A stretch of 64,000 bases of DNA, taken from positions 1 to 64,000 of the forward strand of contig DULJ01000014.1 of the NCBI GenBank assembly GCA_012840465.1. The letters are read 5' to 3'. Source of the DNA: Caryophanales bacterium. Its GTDB lineage: Bacteria; Bacillota; Bacilli; Bacillales; Bacillaceae_J. A model generated the notes under the pieces. That model saw only the letters and a list, made by a program, of their open reading frames with translations, did not search any database and was not told the DNA's origin. This document shows positions 1 to 8,392 of the stretch, piece by piece. The translations under genes were made by a program, and so were the position numbers. The stretch's first letter is position 1; each line of letters starts with the position of its first letter.

Positions 1-1
1 C

Positions 2-840
2 GAAGTACGTTCAGCCGACGCGAAAGTAGTTCAAACTCAACAACAAGTGCAGCCTACTCAACGCCAAAATGAACAGCCGGCTAGTGAAACTATAAAACAA
101 GTAAAAGAAGATATAAAACATGAGCCCGATTTCCAACGTGCAATCGAAAAAGCCCGAGAACAGGTAATTAACAATCCGAAGGTAGACGTTGAAGTAGCCA
201 AGAAAATAGATAAAGCTGTGAACGAAGCCCGCCAACTTCGTCAAATAGGTCGTGAAAACATGGGTCGAGAACGCCTTACCCAAGCCTTGACACAAGCTGA
301 AAATGAATTAAAGCAAATCGAGTCACGCCAACAGTCTCAACAAGCAAGAGTAGAACAACCACAACCAGATGCAAAACCAAAAGGCGAGGCTCAAACAAAC
401 GAAACTCGCACAAATGATGTGAAAGTAGTTCAATCGCAACAACAACCCAAAGCACAACAACAACCGAAAGTAGAACAACCACAACCAGATGCAAAAACAA
501 GGGGCGATATTCACACAAACGAAGTACGTTCAGCCGACACGAAAGTAGTTCAAGTTCAACAACAAGTGCAACCTACTCAACGCCAAAATGAACAGCCAGC
601 TAGTGAAACTATAAAACAAGTAAAAGAAGATATAAAACATGAGCCCGACTTCCAACGTGCAATCGAAAAAGTCCGAGCCAAGGTCGTTAACAATCCGAAG
701 GTAGACGTTGAAGTAGCCAAGAAAATAGATAAAGCTGTGAACGAAGCCGGTCAACTTCAGCAAATGGGTCGAGAAACAATGGGTCGTGAACATCTGTCCC
801 GGGCATTAGCTCAGGCTGAAAGTGAATTAACGCAAACCGA
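2..840 (+). repeat. 519-bp in-gene tandem duplication
   Basis: Sequence from position 2 (GAAGTACGTTCAGCCGAC) recurs from position 521 with few differences and continues in register through the helical module to about 840. The two copies differ by scattered substitutions, some non-synonymous (for example near 150-160 against 670-680), so the duplication is recent but not brand new. More diverged copies of the protein module follow. The gene's upstream part, outside the window, may hold further copies. Confidence 0.9.
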
Positions 841-2878
841 AACACGTCAACAGCAGCAACAAATCAGCAATCAAAATCAACCCGAACAACGTACAATCGA
901 AACAATAAAGCAAATCAAAGAAGCAGTTCAAAATGAACCAAGCATTCAGCGTGCCATTGAGGTTGCCCGTGACCTATTAAAAAACAACAAGGACATTGAT
1001 CCAAAGATCATTAACACAATCGAAAAAATGACAAATCAAGCAAGCCAGTTGGACCAAGCGGGTCGTGAAAGAATTTCAAATATTTTGGATCAAGCCGTAG
1101 ACCAAATAAAACAATCCAATACGGCACCAACTGAAAATACAAAAATTCAAAGTTCTAATATACCAGATGAAAACTCGACCAAAATCAAGCCTAACCAACA
1201 ACAAAGTCAGCAGAAACAAACAGTACAACAGGAAACCAATCAAAAATTAAGTCAAATACTTGCTAATTTACTAAACCAAAAGCAAACAACTGAAAATCAA
1301 AAACCAAGCCCAAGTGCTCAGTTAAATGAAGCACTAAAACAAATCCAAAAAGAGTCAAATCTCGATCAAGCATTTGTTCAAATACGTAAAGAACTATTAA
1401 GCAACCTAAATTTAGATCTAAATACAATAGAAAAAGTCGAAAAAGCAATCGAGCGTTCTTCACAGCTCTTAGAAAAAGGCCGTGAACTAGGCGCCCGTCA
1501 ACAAATCACAAATGCACTTACTGAAATCGAACAGGAACTTACGAAAGTCGAGCCGAAGCAGCAAAACCGACCAACGGAACAACAAAAAGGAATCCAAGAT
1601 GAACTGATAAAACAATTCGACCAAAACGAAGAGTTCCAAACACTGCCGCTTCAAACGAAAAATATTCTAGTAACAAAAGTAACTCAGAAACTCGCACAGG
1701 CAACCCATGATTTCCGTGAATTAAAACGCGAGATTACTAAAAACCTGGATACAGTGGAACGTCTAGTAGATACATTTAAGAAAAATGCCTATCCACAAGC
1801 AAAGCAAATGCTTGAAACAACAATCAGCAAACTTGATAATGCCATTTTAAAGAGCGATATGATGCTTTTTACAGATATGAAAACCGAAAAGCAATTAATG
1901 CAAGCTAGCTCACAACTAGCGGATGCTAAAAAGCTGCTAGCAAAGGGTAACCATACCGAAGCAGCAAAAATTGTTCATGACATAAAAACATTATTAGATA
2001 AAATTAATTTCAAGCCATCTGAACAAAAGGTAATGCATTTTGTTTCCAAAGAAACTACAAATCTTGAGCGATTACAGAAGTCACCTACCCAACAGTTATT
2101 GAATCAATTTGATGAAACGGCACGTTCCTATGTGAGACAAGGACAAGAACCGTCTGCTCGTCAAATGTTTGAAATGGTCCGTTCACTTGGACTTAACTAT
2201 GACAGTGACCTAGCGAAATCTCTAGTATTCCAAAAAGGCGGGGAATCACCCTTCCACCAAGGTCAAGCTCAAGCTCAAGGTCAACAGGAACAGCAAAACC
2301 AGCAACAACAAGAGAACTTAAAAGCTGCACTTTTGAAACTAGCCCAAACTGGCGGAGATGAAGCATCCACAAGGATTGCCCAACAAGCTGACCAAGCTCT
2401 TAACAACCTTACAGGCCAGCAGCTTTTAAGCAAAGCGGATTCAGGCAACAGTTTACAAAGCATGTTTTTTACCCTGCCACTCTTACTGGGAGAAAAGCCA
2501 GAAAATCTTCAAGTATTTGTGAACTCCAAAAAGGAAGGACAGCAAGTTGATTGGGAGAACTGTAATCTCTATTTTTTAATTGAAACCAAAAGGTTAGGCG
2601 ATGTTGGAATCATGCTGACATCAACTGATCGTAATCTATCAATCACCATTAAAAATGATAAGCCTGGTTTCAAACAAAAAATGGAGCCAATCGCAGCAAT
2701 CACAAAAGAAAAATTACAAGAAGTTGGCTATAGTATAAACAGCATAAATTTCACCAGAATGACATCAATTAATAGACCAACTGCCCAAAACCAACAACAT
2801 GACAACATAAACAAGCAAGAACACGAGTCACAAATGAGACCAGTCTTTACCGAGAAAGGAATGGACTTCAAAATATGA
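2..2878 (+). CDS. Large Gln-rich repeat protein with FliK-like C-terminal domain (5' end outside window)
   Basis: The reading frame is open from the first bases, so the gene begins upstream; the GTG at 47 lies inside a repeat and is unlikely to be the start. The visible part is about 958 residues, very rich in Gln, Glu, Lys and Asn, with helical modules of about 70 residues. A 519-bp (173-codon) unit is duplicated almost exactly (2 onward and 521 onward), and two more diverged copies follow near 890-1110 and 1310-1560. The last ~110 residues (motif RLGDVGIMLTSTDRNLSI, then a stretch before the stop) look like the Flg_hook domain of hook-length control proteins. The stop overlaps the start of a FlhB-C-terminal gene, the same pairing as B. 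subtilis ylqG-ylqH. Inferred role: secreted or soluble modulator of flagellar type III export; the function of YlqG-type proteins is not well defined. Confidence 0.65.
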   Translation, partial: EVRSADAKVVQTQQQVQPTQRQNEQPASETIKQVKEDIKHEPDFQRAIEKAREQVINNPKVDVEVAKKIDKAVNEARQLRQIGRENMGRERLTQALTQAENELKQIESRQQSQQARVEQPQPDAKPKGEAQTNETRTNDVKVVQSQQQPKAQQQPKVEQPQPDAKTRGDIHTNEVRSADTKVVQVQQQVQPTQRQNEQPASETIKQVKEDIKHEPDFQRAIEKVRAKVVNNPKVDVEVAKKIDKAVNEAGQLQQMGRETMGREHLSRALAQAESELTQTETRQQQQQISNQNQPEQRTIETIKQIKEAVQNEPSIQRAIEVARDLLKNNKDIDPKIINTIEKMTNQASQLDQAGRERISNILDQAVDQIKQSNTAPTENTKIQSSNIPDENSTKIKPNQQQSQQKQTVQQETNQKLSQILANLLNQKQTTENQKPSPSAQLNEALKQIQKESNLDQAFVQIRKELLSNLNLDLNTIEKVEKAIERSSQLLEKGRELGARQQITNALTEIEQELTKVEPKQQNRPTEQQKGIQDELIKQFDQNEEFQTLPLQTKNILVTKVTQKLAQATHDFRELKREITKNLDTVERLVDTFKKNAYPQAKQMLETTISKLDNAILKSDMMLFTDMKTEKQLMQASSQLADAKKLLAKGNHTEAAKIVHDIKTLLDKINFKPSEQKVMHFVSKETTNLERLQKSPTQQLLNQFDETARSYVRQGQEPSARQMFEMVRSLGLNYDSDLAKSLVFQKGGESPFHQGQAQAQGQQEQQNQQQQENLKAALLKLAQTGGDEASTRIAQQADQALNNLTGQQLLSKADSGNSLQSMFFTLPLLLGEKPENLQVFVNSKKEGQQVDWENCNLYFLIETKRLGDVGIMLTSTDRNLSITIKNDKPGFKQKMEPIAAITKEKLQEVGYSINSINFTRMTSINRPTAQNQQHDNINKQEHESQMRPVFTEKGMDFKI

Positions 2879-3174
2879 TCGTATCGAAATACTATAATCA
2901 GAAAAAACGAAAAGAAATCAACGGTCCTTCCGCTGCGGTCATTAAATACGATGCAGAATCCGGGAACGCACCCGTCGTCGTTGCCCACGGGAAAGGCCAA
3001 GTTGCTAGAGAGATCATAGAACTAGCGAAAAAAAATAATATTCATATGCAAGAAGACTCCAAGCTAGTTGAAAATCTATTAGATATGGACTTGGGGGACA
3101 ATATTCCCCCACAACTCTATCAAGTTATGGCAGAAATATTACTGCTGATTGAAGAAATGGAAAAAAACTATTAA
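2875..3174 (+). CDS. ylqH: FlhB C-terminal-domain-like protein (YlqH type)
   Basis: This 99-residue protein matches the cytoplasmic C-terminal domain of the flagellar export gate protein FlhB (motifs APVVVAHGKGQVAREI, then IPPQLYQVMAEILL) without the four membrane helices. The position of the self-cleaving NPTH motif reads NGPS, so autocleavage is not expected. Its ATG overlaps the upstream stop as ATGA, indicating translational coupling with the FliK-like gene. Stand-alone FlhB-C proteins (FhlB/YlqH) are known in Bacillus, where their role is unclear. Here the gene lies beside a FliS and a flagellin gene, which hints at a link with export of that flagellin. Confidence 0.8.
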   Translation: MIVSKYYNQKKRKEINGPSAAVIKYDAESGNAPVVVAHGKGQVAREIIELAKKNNIHMQEDSKLVENLLDMDLGDNIPPQLYQVMAEILLLIEEMEKNY

Positions 3175-3198
3175 ACTCTACAAAATTCGAGCCGATAA
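3172..3198 (+). promoter_or_regulatory. Sigma-D promoter for the fliS-like/flagellin pair
   Basis: TAAA at 3172-3175, 15 nt spacer, GCCGATAA at 3191-3198. This is a nearly perfect match to the sigma-D consensus (TAAA, N14-16, GCCGATAT). The -35 element overlaps the stop codon of the preceding gene, so the fliS-flagellin pair can be transcribed separately from the FliK-like/FlhB-like genes. Confidence 0.85.
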
Positions 3199-3233
3199 AT
3201 AAAACAGATACCCAAAACGGAGGTGCACAATAC

Positions 3234-3662
3234 GTGATCGGCATTTTAACAGAAGAAGCATTATATAAAAAATCACCTCAAGAAATTACAGCTCTTCTAT
3301 ATGAGGCATGCCTTACAAATTTAGAAGAAGCAATCGATGATATAAACAACAAAGATTATGTAATAGCAAACCAAAAGCTACAAAAGGCAAATGATATCTT
3401 ACACCGTTTAGGTGCAGGACTTAACTACGAAGCCGGCATCATTGCCGACCAGTTAGACGCTTTGTACAATTACATGGCTGATAAAATAGTTGAGGCTAAC
3501 TATAAAAAGGATACACTGCTAATTGAAGAGGTACTAAAAGGAATGGAGCCAATTGCCATCGCATGGAATGAAGCTTTGAAGAAAAAGCCGATCCAAACCG
3601 CAAACGTCTTGAAAAATAAAGCAATGGCCTATGAAAAAAGTGTGTTAATGGAAGATAAATAA
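3234..3662 (+). CDS. FliS-like flagellin chaperone (paralogue 1)
   Basis: The 142-residue helical protein has the FliS pattern: an N-terminal SPQEITALLYEACLTNLEEA segment, an acidic middle helix and LNYEAGIIADQLDALYNYM. FliS binds the disordered C-terminus of flagellin in the cytoplasm and delivers it to the export gate. The GTG start is set by a strong CGGAGGTG ribosome site at 3219-3226. The gene lies directly upstream of a flagellin gene under one sigma-D promoter, suggesting a dedicated chaperone. A second, more canonical fliS lies at 35819. Compared with that copy, this one has a longer C-terminal tail. Confidence 0.85.
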   Translation: MIGILTEEALYKKSPQEITALLYEACLTNLEEAIDDINNKDYVIANQKLQKANDILHRLGAGLNYEAGIIADQLDALYNYMADKIVEANYKKDTLLIEEVLKGMEPIAIAWNEALKKKPIQTANVLKNKAMAYEKSVLMEDK

Positions 3663-3717
3663 AATTTTAAGTCCAAACCCAAAATTAATATAACGTGAGA
3701 AAAAAGGAGAAAATAAT

Positions 3718-5175
3718 ATGAGAATCAACCATAATATCCAAGCACTTAATGCTTATCGTAATCTATATTCAAACCAAGCAGCTACTTCAAAAAATCTAGA
3801 AAGGTTGTCCTCAGGTCTACGCATTAACCGTGCGGCAGATGATGCGGCAGGTCTAGCGATTTCTGAAAAAATGCGTTCGCAAATTCGTGGTCTAAAACAA
3901 GCGGAAAGAAACTCAATGGATGGAATTTCCCTTATGCAAACAGCGGAAGGTGCGATGACAGAAGTACATTCCATGCTGCAACGTATGCGTGAACTTGCGG
4001 TACAGGCCGCAAACGATACAAATACAACTTCTGATAGAGCATCCATCCAAAAAGAAATCGACCAATTATTATTAGAAATTGATAGTATTGCAGGAAAAAC
4101 AGAGTTCAACACTAGAAAGCTATTAGACGGATCCAGTGCTGTTGATACACAATATTATCCTAATAGTGCTGGAAACGATGTTAATTTAAAAGATGTTCCA
4201 ACAGTAACCGATCCAAGTTTAGCAACAGGGAAATATGGAGTAAAAGTATCCGGAGCAGGATCAAAGCCAACGTTTGAAAAAACTTTAAATCAGCCAGGAG
4301 CAGGGGTAAGTACTGCAAATGTGATTGCAAGCTCGGGAGCAAATTTAACTGGAGCTGGTGCTATTGGTAGGGACCTCCAACTTGGCGAATATACGATTGT
4401 CGTCAGCAAGTATGAAGAAGGTACTTCCAGTGCAACTGTTGAAGTGTTTGATCCAGATGGTTTTTCTATCGGTTCTTTAGCTCAAAAAGTAGGTTCTGGT
4501 GCTACTAAGCATACAGTAGGTACTACAGATGGAAAGCAACTTATCATTGACTTCAGTGAAATTACTGGGGCAGGCACTGCAAAGGTACAGCTAGAAGCAA
4601 AAGTGACTGTGTCCGTTGAAAAATATGCTATAACAGCAAGTGGTGGTGCAGGTGCTGGGACTGCAATTACATTTTCAAAGGATCTCACCACTGTCAATGG
4701 AAAAATTCAGCATGGTGGACTGGAATTGACGTTTGGCACAAATATTGCTTGTGGTACAACTAAATTCGATTTAACAAATAAAGCATTGATCTTCCAAATT
4801 GGTGCAAATACAAATCAAAACGTTAATATTGATGTACCGCAATTAAGTACTGTAAAATTAGGGATTGATAAGATAAGCGTCTTGTCTCATGAAGATGCTA
4901 ATCAAGCAATGTTTAAATTAGATCAAGCCATTAATCAAATATCTGCAACACGTTCAAAACTGGGTGCAACCCAAAACCGTTTAGAGCATACAATAAACAA
5001 CTTACAAGTAACACATGAAAACTTGACATCTGCAGAATCGCGCGTACGTGATGCCGATATGGCATTAGAAATGACTGAGTTTACAAAGAATAATATTCTT
5101 AACCAATCGGCTCAAGCAATGCTTGCCCAAGCTAACCAATTACCGCAAGGCGTATTGCAATTACTTCAAGGTTAA
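3718..5175 (+). CDS. Flagellin 1 (filament protein)
   Basis: A 485-residue flagellin. The N-terminal D0/D1 region (MRINHNIQALNAYRN, ERLSSGLRINRAADDAAG) and the C-terminal D1/D0 region (TRSKLGATQNRLEHTINNL, ending LPQGVLQLLQG) are intact, with a Gly/Ala/Thr-rich variable domain of about 250 residues between. It is about 110 residues longer than the flagellin at 15328. The variable domain carries one cysteine (residue 345, codon 4750-4752), which is uncommon in flagellins. AAAAAGGAGA precedes the ATG. Unlike the second flagellin gene, the leader has no CsrA-type hairpin. It follows the fliS-like gene and is closed by a terminator. Confidence 0.95.
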   Translation: MRINHNIQALNAYRNLYSNQAATSKNLERLSSGLRINRAADDAAGLAISEKMRSQIRGLKQAERNSMDGISLMQTAEGAMTEVHSMLQRMRELAVQAANDTNTTSDRASIQKEIDQLLLEIDSIAGKTEFNTRKLLDGSSAVDTQYYPNSAGNDVNLKDVPTVTDPSLATGKYGVKVSGAGSKPTFEKTLNQPGAGVSTANVIASSGANLTGAGAIGRDLQLGEYTIVVSKYEEGTSSATVEVFDPDGFSIGSLAQKVGSGATKHTVGTTDGKQLIIDFSEITGAGTAKVQLEAKVTVSVEKYAITASGGAGAGTAITFSKDLTTVNGKIQHGGLELTFGTNIACGTTKFDLTNKALIFQIGANTNQNVNIDVPQLSTVKLGIDKISVLSHEDANQAMFKLDQAINQISATRSKLGATQNRLEHTINNLQVTHENLTSAESRVRDADMALEMTEFTKNNILNQSAQAMLAQANQLPQGVLQLLQG

Positions 5176-5182
5176 TAGCTAT

Positions 5183-5221
5183 AAGAAGAGGTTGTCCAAC
5201 TTATTTGGGCAGCCTTCTTTA
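5183..5221 (+). terminator. Rho-independent terminator after flagellin 1
   Basis: AAGAAGAGGTTGTCCAA pairs with TTGGGCAGCCTTCTT (with G-U pairs) around a short loop, followed by a few T residues. It ends the fliS-flagellin transcript. Confidence 0.75.
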
Positions 5222-5255
5222 TTCATAAAAATAGATAATCAAAATAGGTAGGACA

Positions 5256-5264
5256 TGTTATAAT
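5256..5264 (+). promoter_or_regulatory. Extended -10 sigma-A promoter candidate
   Basis: TGTTATAAT (TG-n-TATAAT) lies 22 nt upstream of the coiled-coil gene at 5286, with only a poor -35 element. AAAGGAGGTG sits next to the start codon. Confidence 0.5.
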
Positions 5265-5285
5265 ACTTCAAAGGAGGTGTAAGCT

Positions 5286-5597
5286 ATGGAAGAAAAGGTT
5301 TTTAATTTACTAGAAAAAATGTATGTTGAAATGCAGGAAATGAATGTTGAAATGCAAGAAATGAAAGCCAACATGGCAACAAAACAAGATTTATCAAAAG
5401 TTGAACAAAGGGTTGGAAGGTTAGAGCAAAACCTGATTGTACTAGAAAACAAAGTAGACACTAACCATAAGGCACTGTTTGATGGGTACAAACAAACTTA
5501 CGAAAAACTAAACATCCTCGAAGAGAAAATCGATAGAATTGATCAAAAGGTTGAAAAACATGATGTTGAAATAAGAGTCATGAAGGGGGCTCAATAA
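5286..5597 (+). CDS. Small coiled-coil protein, function unknown
   Basis: This 103-residue, charged, almost wholly helical protein has heptad repeats, including an internal repeat of MYVEMQEM/NVEMQEM at residues 12-25 and LEQNLIVLENKVD near the middle. There is no signal peptide or membrane segment. A perfect AAAGGAGGTG ribosome site and an extended -10 support expression. It resembles the minus-strand coiled-coil protein at 6353-6715 in style. I do not recognise a characterised family. Its position between flagellin 1 and the YaaR gene does not by itself show a flagellar role. Confidence 0.7.
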   Translation: MEEKVFNLLEKMYVEMQEMNVEMQEMKANMATKQDLSKVEQRVGRLEQNLIVLENKVDTNHKALFDGYKQTYEKLNILEEKIDRIDQKVEKHDVEIRVMKGAQ

Positions 5598-5766
5598 CAG
5601 CAAATGCTGATGGTAGGCTAAGTTTAAGCGCATACCCCGCCCGATTACTTTTTTCTAATGAATAAATTCATCGTAAAAGACCTCATCCTTTCATTCCTAT
5701 AATCAATGCAGAAGTTATCTGATATAATAATAATCACTATATTTGAAACAAAAAGGCGGAAAAATA

Positions 5767-6204
5767 ATGGATGTTCAAAAAATTGGAAAAACCGACCTAA
5801 ATACTATAAAGTCAAAAAAAAGCGGACCTGCTGAAAGTATTTCCTTCCAAGAAGTAATGGGGAAAAACCGCCAGGAAATGGTCCATGAAAAATTAACAAA
5901 ATTAGTTCGAGAAATTGAAGACCAAGGGAAAGTTCTTTCAGAATCCAGAACCGTTGATGAACTTCGAAAATACAAAAAGATGGTTAAAGAATTTATGGAT
6001 GAAGCGGTTCAAAATGGCTTGCAGCTGGAAGAGCGTCGTGGTTTCAATCGCCGTGGCCGTACAAAAATCTATAAGATAGTCAGAGAAGTCGATAAAAAAC
6101 TGGTCGACCTCACCAATGCCGTTCTGGATAAAGAAAAAAAGAGCCTAGATATTTTAAGTATGGTTGGAGAAATCAAAGGACTGTTAATTAATATCTATAC
6201 GTGA
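5767..6204 (+). CDS. DUF327/YaaR family protein
   Basis: A 145-residue basic/acidic helical protein of the YaaR (DUF327) family: ISFQEVMGKNRQEM near the N-terminus, then LRKYKKMVKEFMDEAVQNG and a basic FNRRGRTKIYKIVREVDKKL segment. The ATG at 5767 is chosen over the in-frame TTG at 5743 because AAAAGGCGG lies at the right distance. Family members are widespread in Firmicutes, often near flagellar or housekeeping loci, without a firm function. Here it sits between two small coiled-coil genes. Confidence 0.8.
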   Translation: MDVQKIGKTDLNTIKSKKSGPAESISFQEVMGKNRQEMVHEKLTKLVREIEDQGKVLSESRTVDELRKYKKMVKEFMDEAVQNGLQLEERRGFNRRGRTKIYKIVREVDKKLVDLTNAVLDKEKKSLDILSMVGEIKGLLINIYT

Positions 6205-6304
6205 ACTACATCGCCATTGAAATGGTGAGCTTCCAGTTCTACGCTACGAACTGCTGTCCGTTAAACATGTATACATTTAGGTGAAGGCACAATTGGATTA
6301 GAAG

Positions 6305-6346
6305 GGTATAAAAAATAAGGCACTGACAAAGATTCGGTTGTTAGTG
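6305..6346 (-). terminator. Terminator for the minus-strand coiled-coil gene
   Basis: On the minus strand GCACTAACAA pairs with TTGTCAGTGC and is followed by a T-rich tract (complement of 6305-6318). It lies just beyond the stop codon at 6353-6355. Confidence 0.65.
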
Positions 6347-6352
6347 CTCTAG

Positions 6353-6715
6353 TTAGGCATTTTTTAACTTCTGAATATCGTGCTTATTGTTTTTGATATC
6401 TTTATTCATTCCTTCTAATTCATCATCTAAAAGTAGAATTTGTCGATCTAGATGGTCAAACCGTTCATTTGTTTCTTTTCTAAACTCATACATCTCATCT
6501 TTGAATTCATACATTTCATCTCTAAACTCATACATCTCATCTTTGAACTCGTACATTTCATCTCTAAACTCATACATCTCATTCTTAAATTCATTTAAAT
6601 TTTTCTCAATTGCATCCGTCCTACTTGTTAACCCATCAACCTTAGCATCGACAACATCTATCTTATTTACAATAGCAGATAGAAGCTCTTTAATTTCTCT
6701 CATTTCATTTGCCAT
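6353..6715 (-). CDS. Coiled-coil protein with heptad repeats, function unknown
   Basis: The 120-residue protein contains five near-identical seven-residue units alternating EMYEFRD and EMYEFKD, flanked by other heptad sequence (KVDGLTSRTDAIEKNLNEF, RFDHLDRQILLLDDELEGM). A long parallel coiled coil is expected. The ATG at 6715 is preferred to the GTG at 6724 because GGGAGG is 8 nt upstream of the ATG and abuts the GTG. It has no signal peptide or membrane helix. Similar short Bacillus proteins are known only as hypothetical. The gene is convergent with the YaaR gene and divergent from comFA. Confidence 0.7.
   Translation of the reverse strand: MANEMREIKELLSAIVNKIDVVDAKVDGLTSRTDAIEKNLNEFKNEMYEFRDEMYEFKDEMYEFRDEMYEFKDEMYEFRKETNERFDHLDRQILLLDDELEGMNKDIKNNKHDIQKLKNA
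6480..6590. repeat. 21-bp tandem repeat (heptad-coding)
   Basis: About five copies of a 21-bp unit in the minus-strand coiled-coil gene, alternating as 42-bp pairs (TCTCTAAACTCATACAT and TCTTTGAATTCATACAT forms on the plus strand). Units are almost identical at nucleotide level, which suggests slippage-type expansion. Confidence 0.85.
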
Positions 6716-6823
6716 ACAATTCACCTCCCATTAAAAGTAATATATCATTTTATTAGTAAAAAAACAAGAATAAAGCGAATGTTCGTTCTTTATTTTCTAA
6801 AAAAAAGGAAAGGTGCTGAAAAT

Positions 6824-8353
6824 ATGAGATTTACCATACAAAACCAAAATGACATAGAGGTTTTATACCCGGAAATACTAGTTTCAAAGGATACTCTAAA
6901 CCAACAAACGTGTCAATCAATCTACAAGATAGAAAACTTACTACCACAAAAAATAAATGAGGAATTTCAATCCTCCCAAGAACTTCAACAACATCTTCAA
7001 GGCAAAAGACTACTACTAGATGAACTCCCTTTTCCAATCTCAGAAATTCATCAACACTATCTCAATGGCTACATTCAATACCATCACGGAATCACAACAA
7101 ACGCTAAAAAACAATTCATCTGTCAACGCTGTGGCAATCAAAATCAACATAGATTCGCATCATTTCACTGTGCCCGTTGCCGTGAACAAAGCTGCACCTA
7201 TTGTAGAAACTGTATCATGATGGGGCGGGTTAGCCAATGCACACCGCTCATTATTTGGACAGGCCCTCCTTCACCAAAAACAGCCCATAGCGATTCAGTT
7301 TTAAACTGGAATGGTCAGCTCTCACCCGGTCAACAAATTGCCTCAGACAAAGTAATTGAAGCAATCGACAACAAACAAGACCTACTAGTTTGGGCCGTGT
7401 GTGGATCTGGAAAAACAGAAGTCCTTTTCCAAGGTATAAAAACAGCCCTTCAACATGGGAAACAAGTTTGTATTACAATACCACGAACCGATGTCGTCCA
7501 TGAACTGACGCCACGTCTTAAGCAGGCCTTTCCCAATACAACATTAATCTCTTTATATGGTGGCAGTGAAGACCGCAGCAAAACAGCCCAACTAACCATC
7601 TCAACCACTCATCAACTCCTTAGATACTACAAAAACTTCGACGTGATTATCATCGATGAAGTAGATGCCTTTCCCTATTCAGCTGACCGATCACTACAAT
7701 ATGCTGTCCAACAAGCGAAAAAGGAAAAATCAGCGTTAATCTACCTTACTGCCACTCCAAACGCAGAATTCAAACAAAAGTCCAAAACAGGCATAATACA
7801 AACTGTTACAATCCCAGCAAGATATCATCGTCATCCCCTACCTGTTCCAACCTTCCGTTGGTGTGGCGACTGGAAAAAGCGACTTAAAAAGAAACATGAC
7901 ATCCCTCCAAACCTAAAGAGCTGGATCACAAACCAACTTCAAAATAATAAGCAAGCTTTTCTGTTTGTCCCACATATCACAACATTAAATGAGGTCGTGC
8001 CCATCTTGAAAAAGATAAATCCAAGCATCGAAGGTGTTCATTCTGAGGATCCGAACCGTAAACAAAAGGTCCAAGCCTTCCGTGAAGGAACGATCCCCAT
8101 TCTCGTCACAACAACGATCCTAGAACGGGGAGTAACAGTCCCAAATACAGATGTGGCTGTTCTCGGTGCTGAGGATGATATTTTTACCGAAAGTGCCCTT
8201 GTCCAAATAGCCGGAAGAGTTGGCCGCAGCCCTAAATATCCAGCAGGTGAAGTAATCTTCTTTCATTATGGAAAAACAAAAGCAATGAACGATGCCCGCA
8301 TGCAAATTTTAAAAATGAATCAACAAGGGAAACACCTAGGTTTGCTAGATTGA
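6824..8353 (+). CDS. comFA: ComFA, competence DNA-uptake ATPase
   Basis: A 509-residue DEAD-type helicase/translocase needed for import of transforming DNA at the inner face of the membrane. An N-terminal region is followed by a four-cysteine zinc finger (CQRCGNQ, CARCREQSCTYCRNC), Walker A VCGSGKTE, DEAD-type box IIIDEVDAFP, motif III TATP and C-terminal helicase motifs (LVTTTILERGVTVP, IAGRVGRS). The ATG at 6824, with an AAAGGTG site upstream, is preferred to the upstream in-frame ATG at 6779, which adds 15 unlikely residues. It is followed 40 nt later by comFC; comFB is absent between them. Confidence 0.93.
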   Translation: MRFTIQNQNDIEVLYPEILVSKDTLNQQTCQSIYKIENLLPQKINEEFQSSQELQQHLQGKRLLLDELPFPISEIHQHYLNGYIQYHHGITTNAKKQFICQRCGNQNQHRFASFHCARCREQSCTYCRNCIMMGRVSQCTPLIIWTGPPSPKTAHSDSVLNWNGQLSPGQQIASDKVIEAIDNKQDLLVWAVCGSGKTEVLFQGIKTALQHGKQVCITIPRTDVVHELTPRLKQAFPNTTLISLYGGSEDRSKTAQLTISTTHQLLRYYKNFDVIIIDEVDAFPYSADRSLQYAVQQAKKEKSALIYLTATPNAEFKQKSKTGIIQTVTIPARYHRHPLPVPTFRWCGDWKKRLKKKHDIPPNLKSWITNQLQNNKQAFLFVPHITTLNEVVPILKKINPSIEGVHSEDPNRKQKVQAFREGTIPILVTTTILERGVTVPNTDVAVLGAEDDIFTESALVQIAGRVGRSPKYPAGEVIFFHYGKTKAMNDARMQILKMNQQGKHLGLLD

Positions 8354-8392
8354 AAATAAGTGCCCAATTATTAAAAAGGAGAAGACCCCAAT

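Noticed and set aside
276-518. Minus-strand frames opposite the Gln-rich repeat protein
   Set aside because: Hydrophobic shadow frames of CAA-rich coding DNA, repeated with the repeat and without ribosome sites.
6387-6734. Plus-strand frame opposite the minus-strand coiled-coil gene
   Set aside because: Ser/Leu/Ile repeat is the antisense shadow of the heptad repeat; no ribosome site, and the minus strand has both ribosome site and terminator.
6725-6823. ComK box upstream of comFA
   Set aside because: AT-rich, but no pair of AAAA-N5-TTTT boxes at a proper distance could be found by eye.
8354-8392. Missing comFB as an anomaly
   Set aside because: Many Bacillaceae lack comFB between comFA and comFC, so absence is not informative.
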